From: Psococerastis gibbosa
Lineage: Eukaryota > Arthropoda > Insecta > Psocodea > Psocidae
Assembly: GCA_963971405.1 (NCBI GenBank)
Contig: OZ020485.1
Coordinates: forward strand, 16,120,001 to 16,184,000
Direction: 5' to 3'
Length of the DNA stretch: 64,000 nt
Shown piece by piece: positions 20,907 through 30,738 of the stretch. Made by a program: the position numbers and the translations under genes. A model generated the notes under the pieces. The model searched no databases. It saw only the letters and a list, made by a program, of their open reading frames with translations, and was not told where the DNA came from. Every line of letters starts with the position of its first letter. Position 1 is the first letter of the stretch.

Positions 20907-21432
20907 GTGGGTTTCTTAGACAAAGTTAATTTCTTAACGATTATTTGGGTTTTTCTAATTCGGGTTGTTATAACAAGTTTTTCTAAAACTCTAAGTTTTT
21001 GTTATTTTTTGTTTATTAAAATGAAATATCACGAAGTCACGAGTAATCTAATTATTTATGTTAAAACAACTAGTCTTGCTGAACAACTCAAAATATATAG
21101 GAAACTTAAAGAAAAATTCGCCATTGCCTCACTTAACCTTAAATTTAACCAAGATTGCAAAAGACTTAGAATCACTCCTAAATACATCCAAATTAAAACA
21201 GCAACCTTTTCCACACAATCCAATAATGCACTTAGAATCGCCCAGAAAGTCTGGCTAGCAGAAGAAATCAAAAAATGGTTCAAAATCAGAGACAGCATAA
21301 GCCTTTACCTTAAAGTTTTGCATTCAGAATTATCTTTCAAACGCCACTTTTTAGAATGGACCACCTTCCAAGATCAAATATACACAAAAATTAGTGGCGT
21401 CACTTACAAAAAACGCACAACACTAAATAAAA
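20907..21432 (+). pseudogene. N-terminal part of the Penelope-like protein
   Basis: An open frame of about 175 codons runs from within the pseudo-LTR, with a lysine-rich helical region (SLAEQLKIYRKLKEKFAIA, KVWLAEEIKKWFKIRDSISL) and then enters R1d at 21433. The true start is unclear. The segment corresponds to the poorly conserved region ahead of the reverse transcriptase in these elements. The open frame extends into R1d only by chance. Confidence 0.6.
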
Positions 21433-22320
21433 GAACCGGTCCGAGTTCACTCGAACATGCTTTCCAATTTATCAAAATTATTAGATAGAGAAAATTAGTA
21501 ATTTTATGGCAAATATTTTTCCTATGGTTAAATTTCCGATATCTCGGGGGGGGGGGGGGGGGGGGGGCGGTTGTCCACCTGACGTCACTGGAAGTGAGGT
21601 AAATTCTCGATAGGTCAAACAAACACATTAATTACCACACAGCAATAATGGCAGGGCATGCAATGCATTTGAGCGCGAATTTTCTATCATTTTTTTCAAA
21701 AAATAATTTTTTGGGCAGAACCAAATATTTTTTTGGGAAAGCAACCTATCCGGTTTCGTTACTCAATTTAACACCTAAAACATGCTTGAAGGTAGAAATC
21801 ATCGATAGAAAGGTTTCGCATTTTTTAGTCATTTTTTCATTAAAATTTTGTTATTTTTATTTTTTTACCCCCAGAAGCAAACTATCAAGGGGCAAGCGAC
21901 TCCCCGCATTTTGTCAACATTAATAACGACTACAATCTACGAGAATTTAAAATAAATCGTTAGAGCCGTTTTTGAGAAATAATTTTTTTAGACGTTTTTT
22001 TGGAGTTTTTTGAAAATAAAACCCCCCCAAATTGAGTTAGCCCAAAAAAAAAAAAATTGTCCCGAGGTATGATTTTTGTGAACCTACATGCCAAATTTCA
22101 CTCAAATCCACTGAGTAGTTTGCCCGGAAATCGACGAACAGACAGACCGACAGACCGACAGACCGACAGACCGACAGACCGACCGACAGACCGACATTTT
22201 GTAAAAACCACTTTTTTGGGTTCCTGGGACCTCAAAACGTGTAAATCCGTTGAAATCTCGGAATCGAAAATTTCGACCATCACAAAGCTTTCCTTATACT
22301 ACGCATAAATTGGAAAGCAA
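21433..22320 (+). repeat. R1 repeat copy d, inserted in the Penelope-like element
   Basis: Full-length R1 with poly-G at about 21547-21567 and a (GACAGACC)n run at 22139-22195. The flanks share AAATAAA (left 21425-21431; right near 22321-22328), a possible target duplication. It is therefore younger than the host element. Confidence 0.85.
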
Positions 22321-22400
22321 AAATAAAGGAACTGAGTCAAAACCAAAATAACAAATCCAACGGAATACATCACACATCACATCGCGACACGAAACATCAG

Positions 22401-23645
22401 ATGCGCGGGACGCACGTGAGTTACCGGTCTAACCCCTTTCATCGATCGATGCAGACTGGGGTAGGTCAAGGCCTCACGCCTTCAGCGCAGACACTCACTA
22501 CACTACCCATCACAACACTTAAATTCTACCATCGTACCGTCAACTTATCTAACACGATTTTCAACACAAAAGAAATGGAACTTCTCAACAAGGGCCTGAA
22601 GTATTGCCCCGATATAGGTCTAAACAAAAACACGTTAACCAACTTAATGTCAGACACTGAATTTAGCCTAAAAAACCACAATAATGAAAAACACATAGCA
22701 GCAGATATTCTGAAAAACGTCAAACCTACACACAAAAACGATAGCACTAAATCTATAAAAAAGAAACTACCCCAAGATAACCTTACACTCACCAAGGCGG
22801 ATAAAGGAAATTCTATTGTCATTTTACCTACCCAAGATTATGTTTCTAAAGTCTTAGACCTCATTTCTGATGAATCCACATTCGTTAAACTCAAAGTAGA
22901 CCCCACAAACAAATTCCAACAAGGAACCAAAAAAGCCATAAAACAAAGCTCTAATACGATACCTCAAGATATAGCCTATAAATTTACCAACATGAACCCC
23001 GTAGCTCCCTCATTTTTTGGTCTGGTTAAACTTCATAAACCCAATCAACCTATCCTCCCAGTAGTTTCGTATAACAGTGCCCCAGCCAGCAAAGTAGCTA
23101 GTTTTCTCAACAAACACATTCGCGAGCTATCAAACTTCACACCCCGCCACAGCGTCAAAAACTCATTCGAGTTAGTTTCCCGCCTTAAGCACCTTTCCTT
23201 ATCCAGCAATGCCAAACTCGTCTCTTTCGATGTCAAAAATCTGTTTACTAATATTCCCGTACCCGAAGTACGCAAACTAGTTGCCCAATCACTCTATCAC
23301 AATAATACTTCGAACAGCCTTATTTCTGAGACCCTCCTTCTGTTAGACACATGCACTCATCAAAACTATTTCCGTTTCGAATCCGACTACTACCAACAAA
23401 AAATAGGCCTACCTATGGGTTCTTCCCTTTCTCCCCTTCTTGATGAAATTTTTATGGATAACTTCGAACACAAACTTCTACTCAATAAAAATCCCCTAGT
23501 TAAATGTATATCTTTCTGGACAAGGTATGTGGATGATATCTTCTGCATTTGGACAGAAAGTAACAGACAACTAGACAATTTCTGAAGTTTTATCAACACA
23601 ATTCACCCAAAAATCCAATTTACCATGGAAGTAGAAGAAAACAAC
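22401..23645 (+). pseudogene. Penelope-like reverse transcriptase
   Basis: Reverse transcriptase in the same frame as 20907-21432. Visible motifs in order are LTKADKGNSIVILP (motif 1 region), FFGLVKLHKP, SFDVKNLFTNIPV (catalytic Asp of motif A), QKIGLPMGSSLSPLL (motif B) and RYVDDIFCIW (motif C with the YVDD box). The D-E replacement in 'SPLLDEIFMDNFE' falls where Penelope elements usually have 'SPxLAEIFM'. The frame is closed by TGA at 23583-23585, then runs on in frame to 23645, where the 249 bp element enters. Without these two lesions it would continue into the GIY-YIG part. Confidence 0.85.
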
Positions 23646-23894
23646 TGAGGAGCTTGGTTACAAACGTGGCCAACTCTATTTTTCTACAAAATGGGGTTTT
23701 CATCCGACCGTGCAGAAAATTTTAATGTCCACTTGCACGTTGTAAAATAAAGTGACAAAAGCAGCCAGACTGCGCACAGAAGCGCTGAGAAGTCTAGGGT
23801 TAGCTATAAACTTAATGCAATTTTCAACAGAAAATCCACTCTCCTGAAACATTCCACAACTTGGAGTTGGCCATGTTTGTAAATAGCCTCCTCA
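23646..23894. mobile_element. 249 bp inverted-repeat element inside the Penelope-like gene
   Basis: The ends are TGAGGAGCTTGGTTACAAAC and, inverted, CTATTTACAAACATGGCC preceded by TGAGGAGG; arms of about 30 bp match at roughly 85%. The dinucleotide AC flanks both sides (23644-23645, 23895-23896). Removing the element with one AC restores the reading frame exactly. The inside is non-coding. The superfamily is not clear. Confidence 0.75.
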
Positions 23895-23896
23895 AC

Positions 23897-24772
23897 TCCC
23901 TGAACTTCTTAGACCTCACCATCACCAAAAATAATAGTACCCTAGACTTCAAGATATTTCGTAAAGAAACCCATAGTGATAATATAATCCCTGTTGATTC
24001 TTCTCACCCATTCCAGCACAAACACGCAGCATTCCATAGTATGATTTTTCGACTCCTTAACATCCCTATGAATGAAACCAACTATAATAATGAATTAAAT
24101 ACAATAAAACAAATTGCCCAAAATAACAATTTCAATCTCAATCTAATAGACAGAATCCTACGACATCACAAAATCAAACACAACCTCAAACTAATTTACC
24201 CCCCAGAGAGCTTAAACCCGGAAACCAATAAATCATATTTTTGGATACAATACATAGAAAAAATTACAGAAAAAATAAGTAACCTCATTCATTTCTTCTA
24301 CAACAGACAAAACACCAGCCCCGTACAACCGCAATTTAATTTGGCCAATAAACTCATGAATTGCAAAACCAAACCAGAAAAGGAAAAAGGCAATGGAGTT
24401 TATCGTCTAATTTGTAACGATTGTAACGCAATTTACATAGGCCAAAGAGGCAGAAGCTTTCAAACTAGGGTCAGAGAACATATAACAGGTATAGGAGACA
24501 CCAACACCACATTCGCGAAACACCTTAACTCGGAAAATCACACATTCGATCCTCACAATTGGACAGCCCTACACAAAATAAAGAAAAGTTACACTTTAAA
24601 TTTTTTTGAAAATGTTGGAATCAAAAGAGCTTTACACAATAGGGAAATATTAACAAACGATATTACATTCACACAATCATCCCCTTTAATAGATCTAGCT
24701 AGTAGGTTAGGAATAGGTAACCAGCCACGCCCCCTCCCGCCCCCTCCTCACCCCGCTCCCACTCCTATATAA
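23897..24772 (+). pseudogene. Penelope-like C-terminal region with GIY-YIG endonuclease
   Basis: After SLNFLDLTI (the thumb-side motif of these reverse transcriptases) comes a helical linker, then the GIY-YIG nuclease: GVYRLICNDCNAIYIGQRGR followed by SFQTRVREH, at about 24395-24480, with the catalytic Arg of 'R.FQTR' present. The downstream FAKHLNSENHTFD block is also typical (it supplies the conserved H). The frame ends with a proline-rich tail (LPPPPHPAPTPI) at 24772, inside the right pseudo-LTR. This half is intact. Confidence 0.85.
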
Positions 24773-24869
24773 ACCAAGATTTCCTCTCCCTAGTCGCATT
24801 TGCATCTTCTCCTCGAGTTGAGCAAGTTCAAATCGCAGATAAGGTGTAACTGTGCTAGTGGGTTTCCCT

Positions 24870-24895
24870 CTGTAGATGGCAGTTCTTGCCGAAAG
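24870..24895 (+). ncRNA. Hammerhead-like hairpin motif in right pseudo-LTR
   Basis: Reads CTGTAGAT, GGCA, AGTTCT-like loop, TGCC, GAAAG. It is the same as the inverted copy at 20612-20637 and similar in layout to a motif at about 29310-29345. The GAAA and short stem II fit a hammerhead core, but the CTGANGA block is altered and stem I and the cleavage triplet are not evident. Confidence 0.3.
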
Positions 24896-24987
24896 CGCTC
24901 AGGGTTTTATACTAACACAAGTGGGTTTCTTAGACAAAGTTAATTTCTTAACGATTATTTGGGTTTTACTAATTCGGGTTGCTATAA

Positions 24988-26064
24988 AAAACTCAATTAC
25001 TGAGGAAGGCATTAGTATGCCATCTGATCAGATGTTGCCTGAATATGACTTTAGGAGGCCCTTCGAATCCAGAATCTTAACTCGAGAAAGCTGGACGGAG
25101 GGTACGCTGAGCCAGAGGCTGGCACACTGGTATGGTTTACTGATGGCTCTAAGACAGCAAATGGTACGGGTGCGGGAATTAACGGGGTGAACCCAGTTAA
25201 GTCCATCAGCATAAGCCTGGGAAACTTTTGCACGGTTTTTCAGGCTGAAGTCTGTGCCATTGCTGAGTGCTTAAGGGAAATTCTGAGAATGGAATATGAG
25301 AATAAGACCATTCACATTTTTTCTGATAGCCAGGCAGCTATTAAAGCTCTGGATTCTTACTGTACTAAATCAAAGTTAGTACGGGATTGTAAACAGCTCC
25401 TACTCAGAGTAAGTAAAAATAATAAACTTAAGTTGGAGTGGGTGCCGGGACACTCTGGAGTAGAGGGAAACGAACGAGCCGATGCATTAGCAAATATAGG
25501 TTCGGACTCAATATTTGTTGGACCAGAGCCAACCTGTGGTATATCCTATGGAAGTGTACGCACTATAGTTGACAGATGGATCCAGACCAAGAAAATTGAA
25601 TCCTGGCACAATATGACAGAAAAACGAAGTCTAAAAAGACTTGGAATAAAACCATCAAAAAAACTTACCCAAAATTTGCTATTACTTGGCAGATTAGAAA
25701 TAAGGAATATTGTTGGTTTGCTCACAGGGCACTGCCACCTAAGGCATCATCTGTATAAACTCAAAGTCCACACGGGCAGTAGAGAATGTAGATGGTGTGA
25801 AATGGAGAACGAAACAGCAGAGCACGTTCTCTTAGAATGTGAAGCTCTGGCCAAAAACCGTTTCAGGATACTGGGAATACCAGGGTCAGAAACGAAGACG
25901 ATTCGTGAAGATCCAGTAGGAAAAACCCGCTCTTTCATCAAGAAAGTGGGTATATTCCAGACATGAATCTCCATGACAAAGCGGCTGCAATAGATCTCAA
26001 AGGTCGACGCAACGAACCTTACCTTAAGGAGGCACCGCAAAAAAAAAAAAAAAAAAAAAAAAAA
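24988..26064 (+). pseudogene. LINE fragment with RNase H domain (I/R1-like)
   Basis: 5'-truncated non-LTR retrotransposon. It starts in a remnant of the region after the reverse transcriptase (PSDQMLPEYDFRRPFESRIL), shifts frame between about 25090 and 25125, then carries a full RNase H: FTDGSKTANG, the FQAEVCAI glutamate, HIFSDSQAAIKAL and HSGVEGNERADALA, giving the four acidic catalytic residues. A terminal zinc-knuckle-like CRWCEMENETAEHVLLEC (C-x2-C-x8-H-x4-C) follows, stop at 25964-25966, a short 3' UTR and a run of about 24 A. The flanks TCGGGTTGCTATAA (24974-24987) and TCGGGTTGTTATAA (26065-26078) are the target duplication. The RNase H places it among I-superfamily LINEs. Confidence 0.85.
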
Positions 26065-26374
26065 TCGGGTTGTTATAACAAGGTTTTATAGAACTGTAAG
26101 TTTTTGTTATTTTTTTGTTTACTTAAAATTGAATGCAGTCGAGATATAGCATGGGGGCCATTATTATTATTATTTTTTTTAAATTTGAATTGCGTTCAAT
26201 CATTCCATTATATTCTGCGCTGAGAGACAATTGGAGGGGAGAAGCCTTATCAGTGTACAACTCAAATCTTCAATGCAAAGTCGGTCGTAGACCTATATCA
26301 AAAATATCACATCCATTTGAAGGAATTTTCCTGAACATTCCGATACCATGTATCATGTGCCTGTTTTAAAAGAG

Positions 26375-26550
26375 TGAATTTAGTGGGGGGGGGGGTTCAC
26401 AAGTTTTTTGTAAGTTTAAAAGGTAATTTTTAGTTGAAAGCTGAGTTTTATTCATTTTTTCTTACTAGGTATCTTTTGAATTTAATATGAATTTACTCAT
26501 ATAGGGGGGGGGGTCATGACCCCCTGACCTACCACCCGTGAATCCGCCAC
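26375..26550. repeat. Poly-G repeat with 'ccgccactg' end
   Basis: Two G runs near 26383 and 26503 flank AT-rich sequence with GAATTTACTCATATAG; it ends near GTGAATCCGCCACTGATG. Related inverted copy at 32967-33150 (CATGACCCCCCTAAATGAG) and a fragment at 760-860. Confidence 0.5.
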
Positions 26551-26691
26551 TGATGTTTCAGCACCGATTCGCAAAATAATTGAAATGGATTTAAGGGCAA
26601 AAACTTAAAAAACAAAAAACGGAGGAAGATTGACGCCAATCAAATGTATATGATATGTGGCCCATCCGAAATTTTCCGCAAGGCCGTTCCA

Positions 26692-26876
26692 GCAGCCTGA
26701 TCGAGGCGATTATAATACCGAGGTTAAATAAATACCCTAGGATTATAACTGTAAACAAAGAAATTTTGAATAGCACTTTCCATTATAAAATTATCTAATT
26801 ATTTATATCTTGTTTACATTTTTATTGCCAAGGGATTAAATAAATACCGGTATTATAATCGCCTCGATCAGGCTGC
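26692..26876. mobile_element. Fold-back MITE (family of 5981-6310)
   Basis: Ends GCAGCCTGATCGAGGCG and CGCCTCGATCAGGCTGC are a perfect inverted pair; arms continue through TTATAATACC and TTAAATAAATACC. Confidence 0.8.
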
Positions 26877-26883
26877 AGAAGCA

Positions 26884-27060
26884 GCAAAAAGTTTTGGAGT
26901 TATGGGCCGCAGGTATGGTTTCATGTCGCAGTCAACTGAAATTTTTAAAGCTAGGAAGAGAGGGTTGGATAGGGCCAAAATACAAAGTGTTTAAGGAGCT
27001 TAAACGGTTTTCTGATACAAGGTGGGCATGTCAAGAAGCTTCTGTTTTATTATGGCATTG
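26884..27060 (+). pseudogene. hAT-like transposase fragment
   Basis: A short open frame contains YKVFKELKRFSDTRWACQEA, which matches the 'LKRLSDTRW.CR' signature of hAT-type transposases of the zinc-finger (TTF/MYM) branch. Nothing else of the enzyme is recognisable. It ends in a poly-C run next to the histone pseudogene. Confidence 0.5.
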
Positions 27061-27069
27061 CCCCCCCCC

Positions 27070-27250
27070 CCTCCCCTCAGATAGAACGTCCTTGCGTTTC
27101 AACGCGTAAATGACAACAATTGCAGTCACTTACTTCATCTTGGCATGCTCCACGTAGGTTACGGCATCTCTGATGAAATTTTCAACAAAAAACCTTGAGA
27201 ACACCACGAGTCTCTTTTGTCAGAGCCACCCTTAATAGCTAATCACGAAC
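27070..27250 (-). pseudogene. Histone H4 pseudogene
   Basis: On the minus strand the pieces LAIKGGS, then ETRGVLKVF, then (one frame over) VENFIRDAVTYVEHAKMK, a TAA at 27130-27132, and VTAIVVIYALKR follow the order of the C-terminal half of histone H4 (about residues 35 to 93). H4 is nearly invariant, so these changes, the frameshift after KVF and the stop mark a dead copy. A deletion joins LAIKGGS to ETRGV. The N-terminal tail is not seen. Confidence 0.8.
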
Positions 27251-27254
27251 CATT

Positions 27255-27786
27255 GCTGACACTAAAAGAAACTTACAGTTAAGAGGAAGCAGCCCATTTT
27301 CTCGTCTTAGCTGAAAACCGGTAAAAGACAGTAAATAGAAGACAGGAAACCGTTATAGCTTCCAAGGGGCGGATGTCCAGTAACCAAGGGGGAGGGGATG
27401 GTCAGGATTAAGGGAGGGGGAGAAACAGAAACAATAAAAGCTTTCAGCGGCATGTCAGCTCGATACAATGAAAGACCTCGCAGCAACTAAAGGAACAGAT
27501 ATCTTAGAGTATATAAGACTTGGGGAGGGGACGTCTCTGGAAAATGTGGACACTGTTCCCTTGTTCAATCTTCAGTAAAAGCATAGCTTACAGTGCTTTT
27601 TTTGGATCTCCTGATTTGCAGCAACTTGTCAAGAGAATAATTTGAACAATGTCATGTTATGTTGGGTTGCTACATTAATTTTGCGAATCTGCCAAAAACC
27701 TACCGTAAACAGTTGGTGGGTCCGATGAGATTTGCAAGTGTGTGAGGCGGTTGCTTAGTAGATACTGTGGAGTAAGAAAACCCACT
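27255..27786. other. No gene seen; promoter-like word
   Basis: Purine-rich sequence with a TATATAAG at about 27510 and a TCTTCAGTAAAAG further down; the distance between them is too large for a standard TATA/Inr pair. I cannot support a gene or a solo LTR here. Confidence 0.3.
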
Positions 27787-27960
27787 TAAAATCGACTTCG
27801 ATGGCAAGGTGGCAGCGTGCTTGTACTTGTGTCAGTCTCTATAAGCCATGCAATCAGATACGTGTACTAATATACGTGTACACGGGTAATAACCTGCAAA
27901 GGCGACTGAAGAGATCAATCGAATATATTCATTAAATTGTTTATATGCAATTAATCTTTT
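27787..27960 (+). mobile_element. SINE-B copy
   Basis: TCGACTTCGATGGCAAGGTGG, CAGCGTGCTTGTACTTGTG, GTCTCTATAAGCCATGCAAT, and the 3' end ATTCATTAAATTGTTTATATGC, in the same order as 14235-14412. Confidence 0.6.
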
Positions 27961-28611
27961 ATAAAAAATAACTAAATATTGGTGTTTATGACAGCCATAT
28001 GATCGAAATACTAGGCCTATAAAAAAATACTATATAGGGAAAAAAGTTTTTGAGGGATGCGAAGTTTTTTTCAGCTCTCTACGATTGAAAATTCACGTGG
28101 AATTGAATTTAATTAAAAATAAAATAAAAAGAATCGGTCAGAGTTTACTCGAACAGGCTTTCCAATTTATCAATTAGTAAATAGAGAAAATGAGTAACTT
28201 CATTTTAAATTATTTTCCAATGGTTAAATTACACCTGACGTCACTGCAGGTGAGGTAAATTCTAGATAGGTCAGACCAACACATTACCACACAGCAATAC
28301 TGGCAGGGCACGCAATGCATTTGAGCGTGAATTTTCTATCATAAAAAAAAAAATCCACAAAACAAAAGTTTTTTGGGAAAGCGACCTGTCCGGTTTCGTT
28401 ACTCAATTAAACACCTATAATAGGGGGATTCACTCTGTTGATAGAAAGTAGAAATAGAACTACAGTTTTTCTACGGTAGAAATAATGCCATAAGGACATG
28501 TGTTAATCGTGTCTTTCTACGGCTTTCTACTACTTGGGGAATCAAAAACAAAGCAAATGGTCGACCATATTTGTTGTTTTTATTGCTCATATTTAATTAT
28601 TTAATTTTAAA

Positions 28612-28735
28612 AATGAGTTGTACAAGACAAATAAACGACAAAAAACAGAAGGAAATATGTAGCAAGAGGTGGACTGCGGAAGCTGTTAATAAGTTCCTCG
28701 AGATATTAATAGCCAAAGTACAAGAAACTTAATTT
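28612..28735 (+). pseudogene. Myb/SANT-like exon of the Harbinger-like element
   Basis: From ATG at 28612 the frame reads MSCTRQINDKKQKEICSKRW then TAEAVNKFLEILIAKVQET and a stop, followed shortly by GAG|GTAAGT. 'RWT.EAV..FLE' is the first helix of a Myb/SANT-like DNA-binding domain, as in the accessory protein of Harbinger elements. The element at 31836-32306 holds a related piece (inverted), which supports the assignment. The remaining domain is not recognised. Confidence 0.5.
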
Positions 28736-29284
28736 GGAGGTAAGTTGCTTGTGTTTATATCAAATTAAATATGCTGCTTACGTTATTTGCTGTTGATACC
28801 CATCTGAAAATCGCCAAAACATGCTAGGAATTAGGATTACAATTGATTGTTATTAACACGTAAGTTTTACGCTTAAAAAAGCCGCAGACACAACTACTTC
28901 GTTCCTTTGAAGTACGTAGGTACTGTACTTATGCCTTATGGCCTGTGTTTTTTTGCATTTGTTCGGGTATTTAGGTAAATTATTCCTTAGGGATATTCTG
29001 CAGGAAATTTGGAGTTACTGTACATTGGAATACGGCGTTCAGTAATTTTGCTACGAATAATAATATTGGTGTGGTGCATGGATTCTACATTATTGAATGC
29101 AGTTAGGTCTACACATCTCCGGTTTTTCTTTCTGTTTCAGAAACCATCCGCCCAGACAACAACAAAAAGAATGACGCCAACGGCCCAATCAGAAACGAGA
29201 GCGCCTGCGCACTGAACCATTCCTGCACGACAGCACCAGTCAGTCACTCAGTCAGTCAGTTGCTACGATACCTCCGCGATACAA

Positions 29285-29450
29285 CCTTAGAAGTATAGGT
29301 GTACGTAACACCACTGAAGATGTCGTAAGCAGTTGTTGACGAAACGTTTGGAAGCCTACTTTGAAATCGACCAAGGCCTATTAGCCCGGATTCTTCTGTC
29401 CCCTTATTAGACTCCAACCGTGAAAGCCTTCGTTATTATATTGAATTCAA
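29285..29450 (+). repeat. Penelope-like 3'/pseudo-LTR tail fragment (putative)
   Basis: It contains CACTGAAGATGTCG, a spacer, TTGACGAAACG and then GGATTCTTCTGTCC with AAAGCCTTCGTTATTATAT. The last words recur at 56220-56275 (GGATTCTACTGC, AAAGCCTTCGTAATTATAT). The CTGAAGATG...GAAACG layout is common near termini of Penelope-like elements. Confidence 0.4.
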
Positions 29451-29738
29451 AATGTGTCGTTCGATACAATTTAAGTGTTAATTTATTATTCTACTGTCAA
29501 ATCAATAAAACATTGAACCATATTTCCTTTGTATATAGGCCTTAATACATTAATTATTTAATTTGATTACATTAGTTATTTATACGTATTTATACGAATT
29601 GTTATTGCTGCTGGCGTATGTCAATCATTGAAAGAGAACGAACGGTCTAGCTATAAAATACTTATAATTGACAGAGGCTGCATCATGGCTTTAAAACTGT
29701 TTCCATGAGCGCCTTCCTTTTTTCTGGTACCGGCTGTA

Positions 29739-29984
29739 TTATCTTGTACATCTTGCGCTTTGATGGCATAATTTTGTTTGCGTGAGTAGGAACTCTCCAC
29801 AACCGTCTAAGTAGCCAATACAATGAGGCAGCTCGTGAATTTTTGCATTGATGATTTCTCTTCTTTCCTCTTCAATTGGCCAATGCAAAACTCTCATGAA
29901 AATGTTAAACCGCACATTTCGTCGTGGACTCGTGGCTCGGAAGCACGTTGGTCCACCACTCCTTAGATTTAGGGACAGACCCAA
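29739..29984 (-). pseudogene. Harbinger-like transposase fragment
   Basis: An 81-codon frame includes VLHWPIEEERREIINAKIHE and LPHCIGYLDGCGEF. This matches the PIF/Harbinger (DDE_Tnp_4) stretch '..WP..eer..i......fp.cIG.iDGt', where the D is the first catalytic residue. The downstream part of the frame is lost. Further minus-strand sequence to about 30150 (EKCNAMMCENFEEEE-like) may be the N-terminal end. Confidence 0.65.
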
Positions 29985-30518
29985 TGCAAAAGCGTACGCT
30001 ATAGGCCTACCGTAATGACATGACCACAGAAATATCGTCGATGGCTTAACTTAGTATTTCTTCCTCCTCTTCAAAATTCTCGCACATCATTGCATTGCAT
30101 TTTTCCGCGAGGAAGTTGATGGCTTTCAACGTATTTCCTAATTTAGGCATAGGTAGGTAGGTAATGAAAAATAAGTTTAAACTTAAAGTGAAAAAAACAC
30201 CTGCTAAAATCAAAAACAAATTACACGGCTAAAAACAAAAACAAAAACAAACTGACAAAAAGACAAGAACGTAGCGCCCACACCTGTTGGTAGTTCCTTG
30301 TAGTATACAATTTCAATTTTTACCTCACAGAATGCGCCTTAAAAACTTTCTCTACTTCTACCGTTGACGGAGGTATCTTCACTCTGAGCTTTTTTTCGAT
30401 TTTTCTATTCCCTTTTCTATCAACAGAGTGAATCCCACTAATATACCTGAAGGTAGAAATCATCGATAGAAAGGTTTTGTAGAAAAATTATTTTCTAGTC
30501 ATTTTTCATTAAAAATGT

Positions 30519-30738
30519 AAATAAATAAATAAATAAATAAGGACTTTGTATTGTTACTATTACTAAGCCAACCTAGCGTATTTAGGGCTATAAATTCCTC
30601 TCTTACACTAAACTAGGATGGCCCGGGACCGCCTGCTATACATGCCCTCCGAAGAAAATGTAGCCAGTGTGGGACTCGAACCAACAACTTTTCGGGTGAA
30701 TGTGAGAGTCCGTACCACTACGCTACAAGTCTTGAAAT
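30519..30738 (-). mobile_element. SINE-A copy, inverted, inside R1e
   Basis: Starts on the + strand with (TAAA)n, then AGCCAACCTAGCGTA, GGGACCGCC-like body and GGACTCGAACCAACAACTTT (B box), ending with CTACAAGTCTTG (head). Flanks share AAATG. Confidence 0.75.

Larger units (their letters stand above)
20442..26122 (+). mobile_element. Penelope-like retroelement with GIY-YIG endonuclease, three nested insertions
   Basis: Class: Penelope-like element, which moves by target-primed reverse transcription. Layout from left: an inverted pseudo-LTR (20442-20884), a direct partial copy (from about 20893), the N-terminal coding part (20907-21432), reverse transcriptase (22401-23645), GIY-YIG endonuclease (23897-24772), and the right pseudo-LTR (24627-26122). 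It is interrupted by R1d (21433-22320), a 249 bp inverted-repeat element (23646-23894) and a LINE fragment (24988-26064). The word TTAAAATTGAAT flanks the whole at 20430-20441 and 26123-26134, a likely 12 bp target duplication. An inverted, 5'-truncated terminal piece on the left is characteristic of Penelope insertions. The copy is inactive. Confidence 0.85.
24627..26122 (+). repeat. Right pseudo-LTR of the Penelope-like element, split by a LINE
   Basis: It runs from about 24627 to 24987 and resumes at 26065 after the LINE fragment, ending TTTGTTTAC at about 26122. It contains a TATATAAACC word after a C-rich tract (24766 onward), which may be the element's promoter, and the hairpin motif at 24870-24895. 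Confidence 0.75.
28423..30438. mobile_element. PIF/Harbinger-like DNA transposon, 2.0 kb, decayed
   Basis: The ends GGGGGATTCACTCTGTTGAT and, inverted, ATCAACAGAGTGAATCCCAC form a ~25 bp terminal inverted repeat, flanked by TAATA (28418-28422, 30439-30443). Inside are a Myb/SANT-like exon on + and a transposase piece on -, the usual two-gene Harbinger layout. A five-base flank repeat is longer than the usual three-base target duplication of this group. A Penelope-like tail lies within (29285-29450). Confidence 0.75.

Noticed and set aside
22139-22195. The (GACAGACC)n run as a CRISPR or satellite array
   Set aside because: It is a simple microsatellite at a fixed place in R1; there are no spacers.
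27360-27710. A solo LTR with TATATAAG promoter
   Set aside because: No matching second copy, no paired target duplication and no clear terminal dinucleotides were found.
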